A stretch of 64,000 nucleotides of DNA from Bacillota bacterium (GTDB taxonomy: Bacteria; Bacillota; Clostridia; Peptostreptococcales; Acidaminobacteraceae). Positions 62,866 to 64,000 of the stretch are shown here, in pieces. A program made the translations under genes and the position numbers. Below the pieces are notes generated by a model, which was given only the letters and a program-made list of their open reading frames with translations, was not told where the DNA came from and made no database searches. The stretch lies in assembly GCA_025210655.1 (NCBI GenBank), contig JAOARG010000013.1, forward strand, positions 1 to 64,000. Reading direction: 5' to 3'. The stretch's first letter is position 1. Each line of letters starts with the position of its first letter.

Positions 62866-63204
62866 GGTGGTTAGTTTGCTGAAGCAAACGGTGGTTAGGT
62901 GTTGGGAAGAGATATTAGGTGAACCGCACAAGATATTTCTTGTGCTAGGGGAATTCGTTTTGTAATCAAAACTAAGGGGAAGAGGAAGAACTAAAGATCT
63001 TTATAAAGCGATTTTAAAGATACTTGTTCTGCCTTTTCCCCTAATTTTATTTATAAAATTAATTCCCCCAGCACTGACGAAGTTCAGTGCGATTCCCCAT
63101 TTCCCCCTATACCCAACCACCACTTGACTAAGTCAAGTACACCACCACGAGTCCCAAAAGGACAAGTAAACCACCATTTCTGCCAATAGCAGAAATACAC
63201 CACC
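62866..63204. repeat. Fold-back modular repeat, copy C (complete)
   Basis: A 339-bp intergenic element with the same plan as copy B, in the opposite orientation: its left end GGTGGTTA-GTTTGCT..AGCAAAC-GGTGGTTAGG is almost the reverse complement of the right arm of B. Long helices: 62946-62955 with 63061-63070 (9 of 10 pairs) and 62976-62991 with 63026-63041 (15 of 16 pairs). Side hairpins: GCACAAGA/TCTTGTGC (62926-62945) and GCACTGA/TCAGTGC (63071-63090). The right arm has three modules ACTTGAC/GTCAAGT, GTCC/GGAC and ATTTCTGC/GCAGAAAT, each separated by A(C/A)ACCACC. Stem sequences differ from B but pairing is kept. Confidence 0.8.
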
Positions 63205-63263
63205 CATTTACACCCAAAACTCTAAATACTATAATATACTTATTAAAAGAAAGCAGGTAAAAC

Positions 63264-63803
63264 ATGAAAAATAGAAAAGGTATATATTACATAGGTGAAA
63301 ATAAAGAGTATAGGGATAAGATGGTAGCTTTTTTCGATTACTATGAAGATTATAATAGTATTACTTTATATATGAATTATTCAGAAAGTGAAATTAACTA
63401 TATTTTTAATAATAGTGTTATTAAAGATTTGATGAAAATTGGAATAAAAAAAGGAAGATACTTGTCAATTGGATTATTTCCAAATCAAAATGATGAGGAA
63501 TTATTTATAAAGAAAAACTTAAGTGTATCCCATATAAATGACCATGGATATCAAAAGTTTCTATATATCAAAATAGAAGATTCTGTGATAGATTTTTTAG
63601 AAAAAGCATCTATGGATGATTCAGGGAAAATAAGATGGTTTTCGTATAGGTTTTGTGATGATGTTAAGGGTAATAGTTCAATTATAGATATTGAACATTG
63701 TGGAGAAGAATGTCATTTGAAAGTAGGAAAATATTTTTCTTATGATGATTTTTTGAAGATATTATTTGATAATGATTTAGAATTGGGAAAGTTTGTTTTG
63801 TAG
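63264..63803 (+). CDS. Hypothetical soluble protein
   Basis: 179 residues, no membrane segment. Sequence is acidic and aromatic-rich ('MVAFFDYYEDYNSITLYMNYSESEINYIFNNSVIKDLMKIGIKKGRYLSIGLFPNQND', 'HCGEECHLKVGKYFSYDDFLKILFDN'). No family recognised. GAAAGCAGG precedes the ATG and a clear terminator follows, so it is a single-gene unit after the fold-back repeat. Confidence 0.7.
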   Translation: MKNRKGIYYIGENKEYRDKMVAFFDYYEDYNSITLYMNYSESEINYIFNNSVIKDLMKIGIKKGRYLSIGLFPNQNDEELFIKKNLSVSHINDHGYQKFLYIKIEDSVIDFLEKASMDDSGKIRWFSYRFCDDVKGNSSIIDIEHCGEECHLKVGKYFSYDDFLKILFDNDLELGKFVL

Positions 63804-63815
63804 ATCTAGTTGACT

Positions 63816-63850
63816 AGGGTGAATCCTTTAAAAAGGATTCACCCTATATT
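63816..63850. terminator. Bidirectional terminator
   Basis: Perfect 14-bp stem AGGGTGAATCCTTT/AAAGGATTCACCCT with a 2-nt loop extendable by A's, followed by ATATTTTT; it also serves the minus-strand gene at the window edge. Confidence 0.85.
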
Positions 63851-63851
63851 T

Positions 63852-64000
63852 TTAATCTTCCTCTAAGTTAATCCTAACAGTGTTTGAAGTATACTTTCCA
63901 TCTTTAAATACAGCAGTTATAGAAACATAATACTTTCCAGGAAGTAATTTTCCTCCGAAATCTCCGCCGTTATACTTTTTGTATAGTTCAATTTCAAATT
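63852..64000 (-). CDS. C-terminal end of an Ig/BsuPI-like domain protein
   Basis: Open minus-strand frame of 48 codons plus stop (TTA at 63852-63854), cut by the window edge. The residues '..YNGGDFGGKLLPGKYYVSITAVFKDGKYTSNTVRI..' have the strand pattern of a small beta-sandwich such as the BsuPI/FN3-like domains of secreted proteins. A terminator follows. The rest of the gene lies outside the window. Confidence 0.6.
   Translation of the reverse strand, partial: FEIELYKKYNGGDFGGKLLPGKYYVSITAVFKDGKYTSNTVRINLEED

Noticed and set aside
63122-63204. Spaced ACCACC repeats as a CRISPR array
   Set aside because: Spacers would be only about 17-21 bp and are self-complementary hairpins, repeats are 6-8 bp, and no cas gene is present.

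Overview
The window is AT-rich DNA with strong GGAGG-type ribosome binding sites. It carries SLH-anchored surface proteins, an accBCDA operon, a LexA box of the Gram-positive type and no oxygen-respiration genes. This points to an anaerobic, low-GC member of the Bacillota, most likely class Clostridia (inference; no rRNA or marker tree is possible here). No tRNA, rRNA, CRISPR array, phage or transposase gene was seen.

Region 1 (1-11.7 kb) is an envelope block. It holds two tandem paralogous lipoproteins, an RCC1-repeat/SLH protein and a 1,469-residue BspA-like/multi-Ig/SLH protein. A NarL-type two-component locus follows, in which a degenerate kinase lacking the phospho-acceptor His and the ATPase domain sits before the response regulator and a complete kinase. 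Region 2 (11.8-29.4 kb) has a DUF4846 lipoprotein, a GNAT and a TPR protein, then a probable mannoside-utilisation locus: ROK regulator, unknown protein, D-lyxose/mannose-type isomerase, PfkB sugar kinase, an Opp/Dpp-type ABC transporter with fused ATPases, a GH38 alpha-mannosidase and a FadR-type regulator. The transporter operon is preceded by an inverted-repeat operator and a 101-nt RNA hairpin. A YjiH-family membrane protein follows.

Region 3 (29.7-42.3 kb) is mixed: GGDEF protein, GNATs, LysR regulator, MATE pump behind a MerR-style promoter, a single-chain FakA-FakB-like fusion with DUF1295 and DUF2177 membrane proteins, an aminotransferase, a PEP mutase-family protein, DUF502, a small Cys-rich protein and a PrcB-like lipoprotein.

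Region 4 (42.3-50.5 kb) is the most unusual part. A Crp/Fnr-type regulator is divergent from an apparent operon with a Fur-box-like operator on its promoter. The operon encodes a binding protein, FecCD-type permease, ABC ATPase, NifH-like reductase, NifD-like and NifK-like subunits, and a second paralogous binding protein. The layout suggests an iron-responsive system that imports a compound and reduces it with a nitrogenase-type two-component enzyme that is neither nitrogenase nor an obvious known relative.

Region 5 (50.5-64 kb) holds an AraC regulator divergent from a small protein and a hydrolase with a Cys in the nucleophile position, a LexA-controlled dinB pair, an FNT channel, an OhrR-type regulator with its predicted operators at its own gene and at a DUF1499/glutathione peroxidase operon, a second GGDEF protein, the acetyl-CoA carboxylase operon, and unknown genes. 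Three intergenic regions here (53.0, 56.2-56.5 and 62.9-63.2 kb) carry a modular fold-back repeat built of different hairpins separated by ACCACC/GGTGGT spacers. I do not recognise it as a named family.
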